Shown here piece after piece: positions 38,006 to 48,141 of a stretch of 64,000 nucleotides of DNA (its first letter is position 1; each line of letters begins with the position of its first letter). The notes beneath the pieces were generated by a model. The model ran no database searches. It was not told where the DNA came from and saw only the letters and a list, made by a program, of their open reading frames with translations. The DNA lies in contig DYFV01000005.1 of NCBI GenBank assembly GCA_020725025.1, positions 1 through 64,000 of the forward strand, in the 5' to 3' direction. This stretch comes from Azoarcus sp. Its GTDB lineage: Bacteria; Pseudomonadota; Gammaproteobacteria; Burkholderiales; Rhodocyclaceae. The position numbers and the translations under genes are program-made.

Positions 38006-39066
38006 ACGCCGCCGTGACCTCTCCCCACGCCCACGGGGCGCGCAGCGTCGGGCGCGTCATGGCGCTGGTGATGCTGGCCCTCGCCCCGGCCACCCTGGCC
38101 GCCTTCTGGCGCTTCGGCTGGCCGGCGATCTACCTGTGGTGCGTGACCGTGCTCGCCTGCGTGTTCGCCGAGGCGCTGTGCGTGCGGCTCGCCGACCGCC
38201 CGGCGGGCAGGACGCTCGCCGACGGCTCGGCGGTGCTCACCGGCTGGCTCCTTGCGCTGTCGCTGCCGCCCTGGGCGCCGTGGTGGATCGGAGCGCTGGG
38301 CGGTGCCTTCGCCGTCGTGGTGGTGAAGCACGCCTTCGGCGGGCTGGGCCAGAACCTGTTCAACCCGGCCATGGCGGCGCGGGTGATGCTGCTGATCTCC
38401 TTCCCGGTCGAGATGACCCAATGGCTCGCGCCGCAGCCGGATGCCCTGGGCTTTGTCGAGGCCCTCGCCGGTCTGGGAGTGACCTTCGGTGGCGGCGTGC
38501 CGGACGCGCTGACGAGCGCGAGCCTGCTCGGCCACGTGAAGTCGGAGGCGAGCCGCGGCGTGGGCCTCGGCCAGTCGCTGGCCGGACACTGGGACCCGAT
38601 CGCCGCCGGCCTGGGCGCGCGGGCCGGCAGCCTGGGCGAGACGGGCGCCTGGCTGCTGGCCGGGGGCGGGCTCTTCCTGGTGGCGACGCGGGTCATCGGC
38701 CTGCGCATTCCCGCGGCCTTCCTCGCCGGCGTCGCCGTGCCGGCGGCGTTGGCGCATTTCCTTGCCCCGGACCGCTACCTGGCGGCCGAGGTGCACCTCA
38801 TGAGCGGGGCGGTGATGCTCGCCGCCTTCTTCATCGCCACCGACTACGTCACTTCGCCCAGCACGCCCCTCGGGCAGTGGATCTTCGGCCTGGGCTGCGG
38901 GCTGCTCACCTGGGTCATCCGCACCTGGGGCGCCTATCCGGAGGGCGTGGCCTTCGCGGTGCTCCTCATGAACGCCGCCACCCCGCTCATCGACCATACC
39001 ACCCGTCCGCGCATCTTCGGGCGCCGGCGCGACGGCAGCCCGGCCGCCGTCTCCGCCAGGAGCTGA
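38002..39066 (+). CDS. rnfD: Rnf complex membrane flavoprotein subunit D
   Basis: A 354-residue protein with about nine helices, of the NqrB/RnfD family (GGLGQNLFNPAM, then TDYVTSPSTPLGQ). RnfD normally carries FMN bound covalently to a threonine in an S/T-x-A-T motif. The matching place reads DALTSASLL, with Ser174 (AGC at 38521) where Thr is expected, so flavin attachment may differ. It overlaps rnfC by 4 bases and is followed by rnfG after 5 bp. Confidence 0.93.
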   Translation: MNAAVTSPHAHGARSVGRVMALVMLALAPATLAAFWRFGWPAIYLWCVTVLACVFAEALCVRLADRPAGRTLADGSAVLTGWLLALSLPPWAPWWIGALGGAFAVVVVKHAFGGLGQNLFNPAMAARVMLLISFPVEMTQWLAPQPDALGFVEALAGLGVTFGGGVPDALTSASLLGHVKSEASRGVGLGQSLAGHWDPIAAGLGARAGSLGETGAWLLAGGGLFLVATRVIGLRIPAAFLAGVAVPAALAHFLAPDRYLAAEVHLMSGAVMLAAFFIATDYVTSPSTPLGQWIFGLGCGLLTWVIRTWGAYPEGVAFAVLLMNAATPLIDHTTRPRIFGRRRDGSPAAVSARS

Positions 39067-39071
39067 CCGCC

Positions 39072-39725
39072 ATGGGCCTCGACCTCGGCAAACATCTAGA
39101 CCTCCTGTGGTACCAGGCCGCCTCGCTCGGGGCGGTGGCGCTCGCCGCGAGCGGCGCTCTCGCCGTGGCCCACCAGTTCGCGGGCCCCGCCATCGAGCGG
39201 GCCGAGGCGCGCGACGTGGCGGCCTCCCTCGCCCAGGTGCTCCCGGAGGCCTTCGCCGACAACGATCTCCTCGCCGACACCGTAACCGTGCCCGGCCCCG
39301 ACGGCGCGCCGCTGGTGGTGCACCGCGCGCGCAAGGCGGGACGGGTGACGGGGGTGGTCTACCAGATGGAGGCCAAGGGCTATGCCGGACCGATCCGGCT
39401 GGTGATGGGCGTCGACCGCGACGGCCGCGTGCTCGGCGTGCGGGTGACCCGCCACAGCGAGACACCGGGCCTGGGCGACAAGATCGAGGCCCACCGCAAT
39501 CCCTGGGTACACGCCTTCGCCGGCAAGTCCCTGGACGATCCTGCGCCGGCCGGCTGGGCGGTGAGGAAGGACGGCGGCGAGTTCGACCAGTTCGCGGGCG
39601 CCACCATCACCCCGCGCGCCGTGGTGGTCGCGGTCCGGCGGGGCCTGGAAGGCTTCGCCGCGCAGCGCGCGGCCATGCTGGGCGAGGACGCCACCGCCGC
39701 CGTCACGGAGGATGCGACCAGATGA
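39072..39725 (+). CDS. rnfG: Rnf complex flavoprotein subunit G
   Basis: A 217-residue protein with one N-terminal helix (about 15-35) and a periplasmic FMN-binding domain. The covalent FMN motif is intact: Thr178 in FAGATITP, and the GYAGPI and HSETPGLGDKI segments match RnfG/NqrC. It transfers electrons between RnfD and other flavins. The 3' end overlaps the rnfE start (ATGA). Confidence 0.94.
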   Translation: MGLDLGKHLDLLWYQAASLGAVALAASGALAVAHQFAGPAIERAEARDVAASLAQVLPEAFADNDLLADTVTVPGPDGAPLVVHRARKAGRVTGVVYQMEAKGYAGPIRLVMGVDRDGRVLGVRVTRHSETPGLGDKIEAHRNPWVHAFAGKSLDDPAPAGWAVRKDGGEFDQFAGATITPRAVVVAVRRGLEGFAAQRAAMLGEDATAAVTEDATR

Positions 39726-40444
39726 GCTGCGCCCCCGAGCACGCGCCGGCCGCTCCCGCCGGCACCGGTCCGCGCTATCGCGACATCGTCCGCGACGGTG
39801 TGTGGGACCAGAACGTCGTCTTCACCCAGATGCTGGCCCTGTGCCCGCTCATGGCGGTCACCGGCACCGCCACCAACGGGCTCGGCATGGGGCTCGCCTC
39901 CACCGCGGTGCTGGTGGCCTCGAACACGCTGGTGGCCTCGCTCCGGCGCTGGGTGAGCCCCAGCGTGCGCATCCCGGTCTTCATCGTCCTGATAGCCACC
40001 CTGGTGACCCTGGTCGACATGAGCCTCAACGCCTGGCTGCACGACCTGCACAAGGTGCTGGGCCTGTTCATCGCGCTCATCGTGGTGAACTGCGCCATCC
40101 TCGGGCGCGCCGAGGCCTTCGCCTCGCGGCAGCCGGTGCTCGCCTCGGCCGCGGACGGGCTGGCCATGGGCGCCGGCTTCACCCTGGCCCTGGTGGTACT
40201 GGGCGGCACCCGCGAGCTTCTCGGCAGCGGCACCCTCTTCGCCGGGGCGAGCCTGCTGCTGGGCGAGTCCTTCCGCTTCCTGGAGCTCACGCTGGTTCCC
40301 GGCTACAAGGGCTTCCTGATGATGATCCTGCCGCCCGGCGGCTTTCTCGCCCTCGGCTTCCTCATGGCCCTGCAGCGCGTGGGCGCGGCGCGGCGCGCCC
40401 GGAACAAGGCAGGCGAGACCCTGCCCTCCGGTGCCGGCGCATGA
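39722..40444 (+). CDS. rnfE: Rnf complex subunit E
   Basis: A 240-residue membrane protein with six helices, paralogous to RnfA. NVVFTQMLALCPLMAVTG and VNCAILGRAEAF carry the conserved cysteines shared with RnfA for the membrane iron-sulfur cluster. An N-terminal tail of about 25 residues (Ala/Pro-rich) precedes the usual start region. It is coupled to rnfG by a 4-base overlap. Confidence 0.95.
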   Translation: MSCAPEHAPAAPAGTGPRYRDIVRDGVWDQNVVFTQMLALCPLMAVTGTATNGLGMGLASTAVLVASNTLVASLRRWVSPSVRIPVFIVLIATLVTLVDMSLNAWLHDLHKVLGLFIALIVVNCAILGRAEAFASRQPVLASAADGLAMGAGFTLALVVLGGTRELLGSGTLFAGASLLLGESFRFLELTLVPGYKGFLMMILPPGGFLALGFLMALQRVGAARRARNKAGETLPSGAGA

Positions 40445-40461
40445 GCGCGGAGGGTTGTGAC

Positions 40462-40737
40462 ATGCGGATCGGCTTGGTGTATTCCGACGGCGGCCAGCAG
40501 GCCTGGGTGCGCCTGGAGCTCCCAGAAGGGGCGACCGTGCAGGAGGCCATCGAGCGCTCGGGCATCCTCGCCGCCCATCCCGCCATCGACCTGTCCGTCC
40601 AGAAGGTGGGGGTGTTCGGCAAGGTCGTCCCCCTAGACACGCCGCTGCGCGCCGGCGACCGCGTGGAGATCTATCGCTCGATCGTCTGCGACCCCACCCA
40701 GGTGCCGCGCCGCGGCGGGACCGAGGACGACGAATAG
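40462..40737 (+). CDS. rnfH: RnfH family ubiquitin-like protein
   Basis: A 91-residue protein of the RnfH/RatB-related beta-grasp family (VQEAIERSGI, KVGVFGKVVPLDTPLRAGDRVEIYR). Found at the end of nif-linked rnf operons; needed for full Rnf function in some diazotrophs, mechanism unknown. The start at 40462 is chosen because GGAGGG lies 7 bases before it; an ATG at 40441, overlapping the rnfE stop, would add 7 residues. Confidence 0.88.
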   Translation: MRIGLVYSDGGQQAWVRLELPEGATVQEAIERSGILAAHPAIDLSVQKVGVFGKVVPLDTPLRAGDRVEIYRSIVCDPTQVPRRGGTEDDE

Positions 40738-40774
40738 CGCTTCGTCCGCCTCCCGGGACGGACGCCCCCGACTT

Positions 40775-40796
40775 CCGGTATCGGAACCGATACCGG
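40775..40796. promoter_or_regulatory. Perfect 22-bp palindrome before the ATP-grasp gene
   Basis: Arms CCGGTATCGG and CCGATACCGG separated by AA, 38 bp after the rnfH stop and 84 bp before the next start. No U-tract follows, so an operator for a dimeric regulator is as likely as a terminator. Confidence 0.6.
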
Positions 40797-40880
40797 CAAT
40801 ACGTCACGGCTGCTACCGTGTTCGGGTGATACGCTTCGGCTATTGCGCCAATCGGCGCAGCGGGCAGCCCCGCTGCGCGC

Positions 40881-42155
40881 ATGCCGACAATGGATCTGAG
40901 CGACGAATCCCGCGTGCGCCGCACGCCACCCCGGGCCGATGCGACGAACAGGAAGGTGCTGGTCGCCGACGCCCAGGCACTGGGCATGATAGGCGTCGTC
41001 CGCTCGCTGGGACGTGCCGGCTACCAGGTGCACGCCGCGTCGCGGGATCCGCATGCGCTCGGGCTGCAGTCGAACTTCGCAGCCGAAGCGGTCGTCCATC
41101 CTCCCTACGGCTCGCCGCAATTCCGCCCCTGGCTCGATGCCTATCTCGCGCAGCACGGGATCGACGCCATCGTTCCGAGCGAGGGCTTCCTCCACGCGGT
41201 CCTGCCCGACTACGGGGCGATCACGCCGCTGCTGCCCGACGCCGCGCCGCGCGAGGTGGTCGAGCGCTGCCTTAGCAAGGTGCTCGCGCAGCGCCGCCTG
41301 CTGGAGAATCCGGCCACCGCCGTTCACCTGCCACAAGGCGGCATCGTCTCCGACGAGGATCCGCCTCTGCCCGACGGTGCGTCCGCCGGCCCCTTCTACC
41401 TCAAGGGCGACGCCCGCTTCTCGCGCGGGGAGGCGACGGGCGAAGTGGTGCGCTGCGCGGATCGGACCGAGCTCGCGCGTACCGCCGACGCGCTGCGGAG
41501 CCGTTACCGGGCCCTGCTGTGGCAGGCCCACGTCCCCGGGCTGAAGGTCGGCGTAAGCCTGTGGCGCCACGACGGACGTTTCCTCGGCGAGTCCATGGTG
41601 CTGGGCATCCATCAGCAGCCCCATACCGGCGGCATGATGTCGCTGCGCCGCACCTGGTGGCACGAGCGCATCCTCGCCGATGCCCGCGCCAAGATGGAGG
41701 CGCTGGGCTGGAGCGGCGTGGCGATGATGGAATACAAGTGGGACCCGGCGAGCGACGATTTCTGGTTCATCGAGATCAACGCCCGCTACTGGGGCTACCT
41801 GCACCTGGATCTGGCCGCGGGCAAGGACTTCCCGCGCCTGCAGATGGACGCCTTTTTCGGGACGCCGCGCGAAGACCTCGGCCCGGCGAAGCGCCGCTGC
41901 GTCTGCCGCAACACCTTCCCCGGCGAGACCGGCTACCTGCTCTCGCGGCTGCGCGACCCGGGGGTGGGCGGCGGGGCCAAGCTCGCGAGCTGCGCGGGCT
42001 TCGCGCTGCGCTTCCTCGACCCGCGCATCACCGCCGACCTGCTCTTCCCCGGCGACCGCGTCTTGTACCTCCGCGGACTCCGCGACTTCCTGCAGCCGCC
42101 GGGCAGACGCGGGAGTCCCGTCCGTCATGCCGGGGCCGACGCCTCGGGCACGTGA
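40881..42155 (+). CDS. ATP-grasp domain protein
   Basis: A 424-residue protein. Residues about 24-110 form a Rossmann-like pre-ATP-grasp domain (KVLVADAQALGMIGVVRSLG), and residues about 130-330 form the ATP-grasp fold, with the metal-binding end VAMMEYKWDP...FWFIEINARYWGY. The last 70 residues are unique. ATP-grasp enzymes ligate a carboxylate to an amine or thiol; the substrates are not predictable. Genes of this kind are often found in peptide or polysaccharide synthesis, but none lies beside it. It follows rnfH after 143 bp and is probably a separate unit. Confidence 0.82.
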   Translation: MPTMDLSDESRVRRTPPRADATNRKVLVADAQALGMIGVVRSLGRAGYQVHAASRDPHALGLQSNFAAEAVVHPPYGSPQFRPWLDAYLAQHGIDAIVPSEGFLHAVLPDYGAITPLLPDAAPREVVERCLSKVLAQRRLLENPATAVHLPQGGIVSDEDPPLPDGASAGPFYLKGDARFSRGEATGEVVRCADRTELARTADALRSRYRALLWQAHVPGLKVGVSLWRHDGRFLGESMVLGIHQQPHTGGMMSLRRTWWHERILADARAKMEALGWSGVAMMEYKWDPASDDFWFIEINARYWGYLHLDLAAGKDFPRLQMDAFFGTPREDLGPAKRRCVCRNTFPGETGYLLSRLRDPGVGGGAKLASCAGFALRFLDPRITADLLFPGDRVLYLRGLRDFLQPPGRRGSPVRHAGADASGT

Positions 42156-42247
42156 GCTTCCGTCGGGGTGCGCAGGAAAATAGTGTCGGGAGAGCTTCCC
42201 GTCTGGGTTAAGCTCTGCGCGCCGTCCCGACCCTGCCGCCAGGTCCG

Positions 42248-43207
42248 ATGCCTTCCGAATTCGATCTGATCCGTCGCCACTTCACCCGCCCAGCCCGCCA
42301 CACCGTCCTCGCGGTGGGCGACGACGCGGCGCTCGTCGCGCCGCGCGCCGGCATGCAGCTCGCGGTGTCCACCGACATGCTGGTATCCGGCACGCATTTC
42401 TTCCCGGATGCCGAGCCCGAGGCGCTGGGCTGGAAGACCCTCGCGGTGAACGTCTCCGACCTCGCCGCCATGGGGGCCGAGCCGCGCTGGGCCTTCCTGG
42501 CGCTGGCCCTGCCGGCAGCCGACGAGGCGTGGATCGCGGCCTTCGCACGGGGCCTCTTCGCCTGCGCCGACAGCTTCGGCGTCGATCTCGCGGGCGGCGA
42601 CACCACCCGCGGGCCGCTCAACCTCTGCGTGACCATCGCCGGCGAGGTGCCGGCCGGCACCGCCATCACGCGGACCGGCGCCCGCGCCGGCGACGACTTG
42701 TGGGTCACCGGCCGGCCGGGGCGCGCCGCGCTGGGGCTGGCCCACCTGCGCGGCGAAGTGACGCTCGCCGGGGCCGCCGCGGCCGACTGCCTCGACGCGC
42801 TGCACCGACCGCAGCCGCGCGTCGCGGCCGGTCTCGCGCTGCGCGGCATCGCCAGCGCGATGCTCGACGTCTCCGACGGCCTGCTCGGCGATCTCGGCCA
42901 CATCCTCGAATCCTCGGGCGTCGGTGCGCTGGTCCACGCCGCCGACCTGCCGCTCGAAGTCCTGCTCCGCGCCGGCGCCGATCCGGTACTCGCACGACGC
43001 TGCCTGCTGTCGGGCGGCGACGACTACGAGCTCCTGTTCGCCGCTCCGGCGGCACGCCGCGCCGACGTCGAGACGCTCGCGCAAAGGCTCTCGCTCCCCA
43101 TCACCCGCATCGGCCGGTTCACCGACCGCGCCGGCGAGCTCCTCGTCGAGGACACCGACGGCCGGCTCATCGTCCCCTCCTCCAGCGGCTATGACCATTT
43201 CGCCTGA
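42248..43207 (+). CDS. thiL: Thiamine-monophosphate kinase
   Basis: A 319-residue enzyme that makes thiamine pyrophosphate from thiamine monophosphate. ThiL motifs are clear: EFDLIRRHF at the N-terminus, VGDDAAL, VSTDMLVSGTHF, AVNVSDLAAMGAEPRW, AGGDTTRGP and MLDVSDGLLGDL. The 3' end overlaps pgpA by 17 bases. The order thiL-pgpA-pncC is common in proteobacteria. Confidence 0.96.
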   Translation: MPSEFDLIRRHFTRPARHTVLAVGDDAALVAPRAGMQLAVSTDMLVSGTHFFPDAEPEALGWKTLAVNVSDLAAMGAEPRWAFLALALPAADEAWIAAFARGLFACADSFGVDLAGGDTTRGPLNLCVTIAGEVPAGTAITRTGARAGDDLWVTGRPGRAALGLAHLRGEVTLAGAAAADCLDALHRPQPRVAAGLALRGIASAMLDVSDGLLGDLGHILESSGVGALVHAADLPLEVLLRAGADPVLARRCLLSGGDDYELLFAAPAARRADVETLAQRLSLPITRIGRFTDRAGELLVEDTDGRLIVPSSSGYDHFA

Positions 43208-43688
43208 CACGCGCCCGACGGTGCGCCTGCTGATGAGCCACCCGGCGCATTTCATCTCGCTCGGCCTGGGCTCGGGGCTCGCTCCGCGCGCCCCCGGCAC
43301 CTTCGGCACGCTGGCCGCATGGCTGATCTACCCGACTTTGCGCACGCCGGTCTCCGAGCTCGTCTTCCTCGCCCTGCTCGCGAGCTTCTTCGTCGCCGGC
43401 GTGATCGCCGCCGACCGCACCGGCCGCGCGCTCGGCGTCTCCGACCACCGGGCGATCGTGTGGGACGAGATGGTCGCCTTCTGGCTGGTCCTGTTCTTCA
43501 CGCCCCCAGGCATCGCCTGGCAGGCCGCCGCTTTCGTCATCTTCCGCTTCTTCGACATCGTCAAGCCGCCACCCATCGGCTGGGCCGACCATCACATCAA
43601 GGGCGGGCTCGGGGTTATGCTGGACGACCTCGTCGCCGCCGGCTACGCGGTCCTCGCGCTGGCGGTGCTCGTCCAGTTCCTGGGGTGA
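43191..43688 (+). CDS. pgpA: Phosphatidylglycerophosphatase A
   Basis: A 165-residue membrane enzyme that dephosphorylates phosphatidylglycerophosphate. Family motifs include GLGSGLAPRAPGTFGTLAA, VWDEMVAFW, RFFDIVKPPPIGW and GLGVMLDDLVAA. About four helices. The start at 43191 lies within the 3' end of thiL. Confidence 0.95.
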   Translation: MTISPDTRPTVRLLMSHPAHFISLGLGSGLAPRAPGTFGTLAAWLIYPTLRTPVSELVFLALLASFFVAGVIAADRTGRALGVSDHRAIVWDEMVAFWLVLFFTPPGIAWQAAAFVIFRFFDIVKPPPIGWADHHIKGGLGVMLDDLVAAGYAVLALAVLVQFLG

Positions 43689-43693
43689 CGCAT

Positions 43694-44200
43694 ATGGATA
43701 CGCAGCTCGCAACCCTGTCGGCCGAGGTCGGCGCCTGGCTCGCCCGGCGCGGCTGGCGGCTGGCCACCGCCGAGTCGTGCACCGGCGGCTGGATCGCCGA
43801 GGTGGTCACCGCCACCGCGGGCAGCTCCGGCTGGTTCGACCGCGGTTTCGTGACCTACTCGAACGAAGCCAAGATGGAGATGCTGGGGGTGAGCGCCGCC
43901 ACCCTGGCTGCCCATGGCGCGGTGAGCGAGGAGACCGTGCGCGAGATGGCCGCGGGCGCCCTCGCGGCGAGCCGCGCGGACGTGACGCTGGCGGTGTCGG
44001 GCATCGCGGGCCCCACCGGCGGCACCCCCGCCAAGCCGGTGGGCATGGTGTGCTTCGCCTGGGCCGCCGCCGGCACGGCCCCGCGCACCGCGGTCCATCA
44101 CTTCTCCGGGGACCGGGAGGCGATCCGCCGTCAGGCGGTCGTGGTGGGGCTGAGGGAACTTCTCGCGGAGGCCGGCGCTCACCTGCCCGAGGCCCGCTGA
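43694..44200 (+). CDS. pncC: Nicotinamide-nucleotide amidohydrolase (CinA C-terminal domain)
   Basis: A 168-residue protein matching the CinA C-terminal amidohydrolase: LATAESCTGGWIAE (catalytic Ser), GWFDRGFVTYSNEAK and AVSGIAGPTGGTPAKPVG. It converts NMN to nicotinic acid mononucleotide, recycling pyridine nucleotides. It stands 5 bp after pgpA, in one operon. Confidence 0.95.
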   Translation: MDTQLATLSAEVGAWLARRGWRLATAESCTGGWIAEVVTATAGSSGWFDRGFVTYSNEAKMEMLGVSAATLAAHGAVSEETVREMAAGALAASRADVTLAVSGIAGPTGGTPAKPVGMVCFAWAAAGTAPRTAVHHFSGDREAIRRQAVVVGLRELLAEAGAHLPEAR

Positions 44201-44431
44201 ACAACTCCGCGATTTATGACATCAGCTTGCAATGAGGCGCGGACTGCGCTTCACTTGAGCCTGCCGGCAACTCCCACGGGACCGGGCGGTCACAGCATCT
44301 CGCACGCACACGACCAAGAGCGGGCCCGCTGACGGCAACCCGCCGTGCGGCAGCGGATCGGGCACGATCCGCCGGTGCCTCCTCCCTTCTCGAGGCGCGG
44401 CACACCCCGGCACACCTCGCAAGGTCTGTGC

Positions 44432-44437
44432 CATAAT
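44432..44437 (+). promoter_or_regulatory. Possible -10 element of recA
   Basis: CATAAT, 27 bases before the recA start codon, in a 263-bp gene-free stretch. No good -35 and no LexA box of the CTGT-N8-ACAG form were found near it, so the call is weak. Confidence 0.35.
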
Positions 44438-44463
44438 CTCCACTTCACTCAGGAAGGACAGAC

Positions 44464-45495
<1,032 letters not shown>

Positions 45496-45505
45496 CCGTG
45501 CCGAG

Positions 45506-45955
45506 GTGAGCGGACCCAGCCTGCGCGAACGGGCCATCGGCTGCCTGGCCCGGCGCGAACATTCGCGCGCCGAGCTCGCGAGAAAGCTGGCCGCACACGG
45601 CTCCCCGGAAGAAATCGAAGAAGTGCTCGACCACATGACCGAACTCGGGCTGCTGTCCGATGCCCGCTTCGCCGAGGCCTGGGTGCGCGGCAAGGCCGCG
45701 CGCTTCGGCGTCGCCCGCCTGCGCCACGACCTGGCGCGGCGCGGCGTGGACCGCGACACGGTCGAGGCGGCACTCGCCGCGGAGACCGGGGAGGACGAGC
45801 TCGCCCGCGCGCGCGAGGTGTGGAACGCGAAGTTCGGGCATACGCCCGCCGATGGGCGGGAATGGGCGCGCCAGGCGCGCTTCCTCCAGGGACGCGGCTT
45901 TGCCGCCGAGGTGATACGCAAGCTGTTGAAAGAGAGCCCCGATGAGTCTGCTTAA
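45506..45955 (+). CDS. recX: Regulatory protein RecX
   Basis: A 149-residue, three-helix-repeat protein that limits RecA filaments. It is recognised by [51 protein letters not shown] and [19 protein letters not shown]. The start is a GTG at 45506, 10 bp after recA. The 3' end overlaps lptB by 14 bases. Confidence 0.94.
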   Translation: MSGPSLRERAIGCLARREHSRAELARKLAAHGSPEEIEEVLDHMTELGLLSDARFAEAWVRGKAARFGVARLRHDLARRGVDRDTVEAALAAETGEDELARAREVWNAKFGHTPADGREWARQARFLQGRGFAAEVIRKLLKESPDESA

Positions 45956-46664
45956 GGTCGCCGGCCTGCAAAAGCGCTACAAGGCGCGCACCGTCGTCCA
46001 CGACGTGGGCTTCGAGGTCGGCAGCGGCGAGGTGGTCGGCCTGCTCGGCCCCAACGGGGCGGGCAAGACCACCTGTTTCTACATGATCGTGGGGCTGGTG
46101 CGCGCCGACGGCGGCGACATCACCCTCGACGACGCGCGCCTGACCCACCTGCCCATTCATTCCCGCGCCCGCCTCGGGCTCTCCTACCTGCCGCAGGAGA
46201 TGAGCGTCTTCCGCAAGCTCACCGTGGCGGAGAACATCCGTGCCGTGCTCGAGTTGCAGGGACTGCCCGAAGAGAGCATCGCCGCCCGCCTCGAGGAGCT
46301 CCTGGAGGAGCTCGGCATCGCCCATCTGCGCGACAACACCGCCATCTCGCTATCCGGCGGAGAGCGGCGCCGCTGCGAGATCGCGCGGGCGCTGGCCACC
46401 GACCCGCGGCTCATCCTGCTGGACGAGCCGTTCGCGGGGGTGGACCCCATCGCAGTGCTCGACATCCAGAAGATCATCCGCTTCCTGAAGGATCGCGGTA
46501 TCGGCATACTGATTACCGATCACAACGTGCGCGAGACGCTTGGCATTTGCGACAGGGCCTATATCATCAGTGAGGGGCGGGTGCTCGCCAGCGGCCGCCC
46601 GGAAGCCATAGTGGAAAACGAGCAGGTTCGTCAGGTTTACCTCGGCGAGCATTTCCGTCTGTAA
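45942..46664 (+). CDS. lptB: LPS export ABC transporter ATPase LptB
   Basis: A 240-residue ABC ATPase that drives lipopolysaccharide export with LptFG. Walker A is GPNGAGKT, the signature SLSGGERRR, Walker [14 protein letters not shown], and the H-loop TDHNVRE. It usually follows lptC and lptA; here it follows recX with a 14-base overlap, and lptA and lptC are absent from the window. rpoN comes next, the usual neighbour. Confidence 0.96.
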   Translation: MSLLKVAGLQKRYKARTVVHDVGFEVGSGEVVGLLGPNGAGKTTCFYMIVGLVRADGGDITLDDARLTHLPIHSRARLGLSYLPQEMSVFRKLTVAENIRAVLELQGLPEESIAARLEELLEELGIAHLRDNTAISLSGGERRRCEIARALATDPRLILLDEPFAGVDPIAVLDIQKIIRFLKDRGIGILITDHNVRETLGICDRAYIISEGRVLASGRPEAIVENEQVRQVYLGEHFRL

Positions 46665-46682
46665 GCCGCGAGCCGCCGCACC

Positions 46683-48125
46683 ATGAAACCGACTCTTCAG
46701 CTCAAACTCTCTCAGCACCTCACGCTGACGCCTCAGCTACAGCAGTCGATCAAGCTGCTGCAGCTGTCGACGCTCGAGCTTGGCCAGGAGATCGAACGCT
46801 TCCTCCTCGAAAACCCGATGCTGGAGCGCGACGAGGCCGACAACGGCGATTTCGTGCCGGCCTCGGCCGCGACGCCGGTTCCGACCAATTCCAGCGAGAC
46901 GACCGCGACCGCCACCGACGAACAGCCGCGCAGCGAGCCGGAACCGGCCGGTTTCGACGAGGCCGGCGAATGGTCGAGCGCGGCCAACGGCGGCAGCGGC
47001 AGCCGCGACGACGACGACGATACCGACTTCCAGGAGTTCCAGGCCGCCGGGACCAGCCTGCGCGACCACCTCGACCAGCAGGTCGCCTTGTCCCCGCTCT
47101 CCGACCGGGACCGTGCGCTGGTGCGCTTCATCATCGAGGCGCTCGACGACGACGGCTACCTGAACCAGTCCCTCGAGGAGCTCCTCCCGCTGCTCCCGCC
47201 CGAGCTGGAGTTCGACCTCGACGATCTCTCCATTGCGCTGCACCACGTCCAGAGCCTGGAGCCGGCCGGGGTGGGCGCGCGCAGCCCGCAGGAGTGCCTG
47301 GGCCTGCAGTTGCGGGCGATGCCCTCCGACCCGACCCGCGACCTCGCCCTGCGTGTCGTCGAGGAGCACCTGGAGCTGCTCGCCGAGCGCAACTTCGCCC
47401 GCCTGAAGCGGCTCCTGGGCTGCGACGACGAACAGCTGCGCAGCGCCCACGCGCTCATCTGCCGCCTCGATCCGCACCCGGGCTCGCAATACTCGGCGCA
47501 GGAAACCCGCTACGTGCTGCCCGACGTGGTCGTGCGCAAGCTGCGCGGCCGCTGGACGGTGAGCCTCAACCCCGAGGCGATGCCCAAGCTTCGCATCAAC
47601 GCCCTCTACGCCAGCATCCTGCAGCAGAACCGCGGCTCGGGCGGGGCGCTCACCAGCCAGTTGCAGGAGGCGCGCTGGCTCATCAAGAACGTCCAGCAGC
47701 GCTTCGACACCATCCTGCGGGTGTCCCAGGCCATCGTTGACCAGCAACGGCAGTTCTTCGATTATGGCGAGGTGGCGATGCGTCCCTTGACGCTGCGCGA
47801 GATCGCCGATCAGCTCGATCTGCACGAGTCGACCGTGTCGCGGGTGACCACCCAGAAGTTCATGGCCACTCCCCGCGGCGTGTTCGAACTCAAGTATTTC
47901 TTCGGCAGTCACGTCGCCACCGACACCGGTGGCGCGGCGTCCTCCACGGCGATTCGTGCGTTGATTCGCCAGCTGGTGGATGCCGAGGACAGGAAGAAGC
48001 CGCTGTCCGACGCGAAGATTGCCGAACTATTGGGCCAGCAGGGTATCGTGGTGGCGCGACGCACCATCGCAAAATACCGCGAGTCACTCAATATCCCGCC
48101 GGTCAGCTTGCGCAAGACGATCTGA
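46683..48125 (+). CDS. rpoN: RNA polymerase sigma-54 factor
   Basis: A 480-residue sigma factor. Region I (MKPTLQLKLSQHLTLTPQLQQ) is the Gln-rich activator-response region. An acidic linker spans about 55-120, a core-binding region 120-330, an HTH-like DNA-binding motif around LREIADQLDLHESTVSRVT, and the RpoN box ARRTIAKYRE near the C-terminus. It reads the -24/-12 promoters of nifH, nifB, nifLA, rnf and the SIR2-like gene in this window, with NifA as activator. Confidence 0.98.
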   Translation: MKPTLQLKLSQHLTLTPQLQQSIKLLQLSTLELGQEIERFLLENPMLERDEADNGDFVPASAATPVPTNSSETTATATDEQPRSEPEPAGFDEAGEWSSAANGGSGSRDDDDDTDFQEFQAAGTSLRDHLDQQVALSPLSDRDRALVRFIIEALDDDGYLNQSLEELLPLLPPELEFDLDDLSIALHHVQSLEPAGVGARSPQECLGLQLRAMPSDPTRDLALRVVEEHLELLAERNFARLKRLLGCDDEQLRSAHALICRLDPHPGSQYSAQETRYVLPDVVVRKLRGRWTVSLNPEAMPKLRINALYASILQQNRGSGGALTSQLQEARWLIKNVQQRFDTILRVSQAIVDQQRQFFDYGEVAMRPLTLREIADQLDLHESTVSRVTTQKFMATPRGVFELKYFFGSHVATDTGGAASSTAIRALIRQLVDAEDRKKPLSDAKIAELLGQQGIVVARRTIAKYRESLNIPPVSLRKTI

Positions 48126-48141
48126 AAATACGAGGAAAATC

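Noticed and set aside
44201-44463. LexA box upstream of recA
   Set aside because: No CTGT-N8-ACAG match was found by eye. The ACAG just before the start codon has no partner at the right distance.
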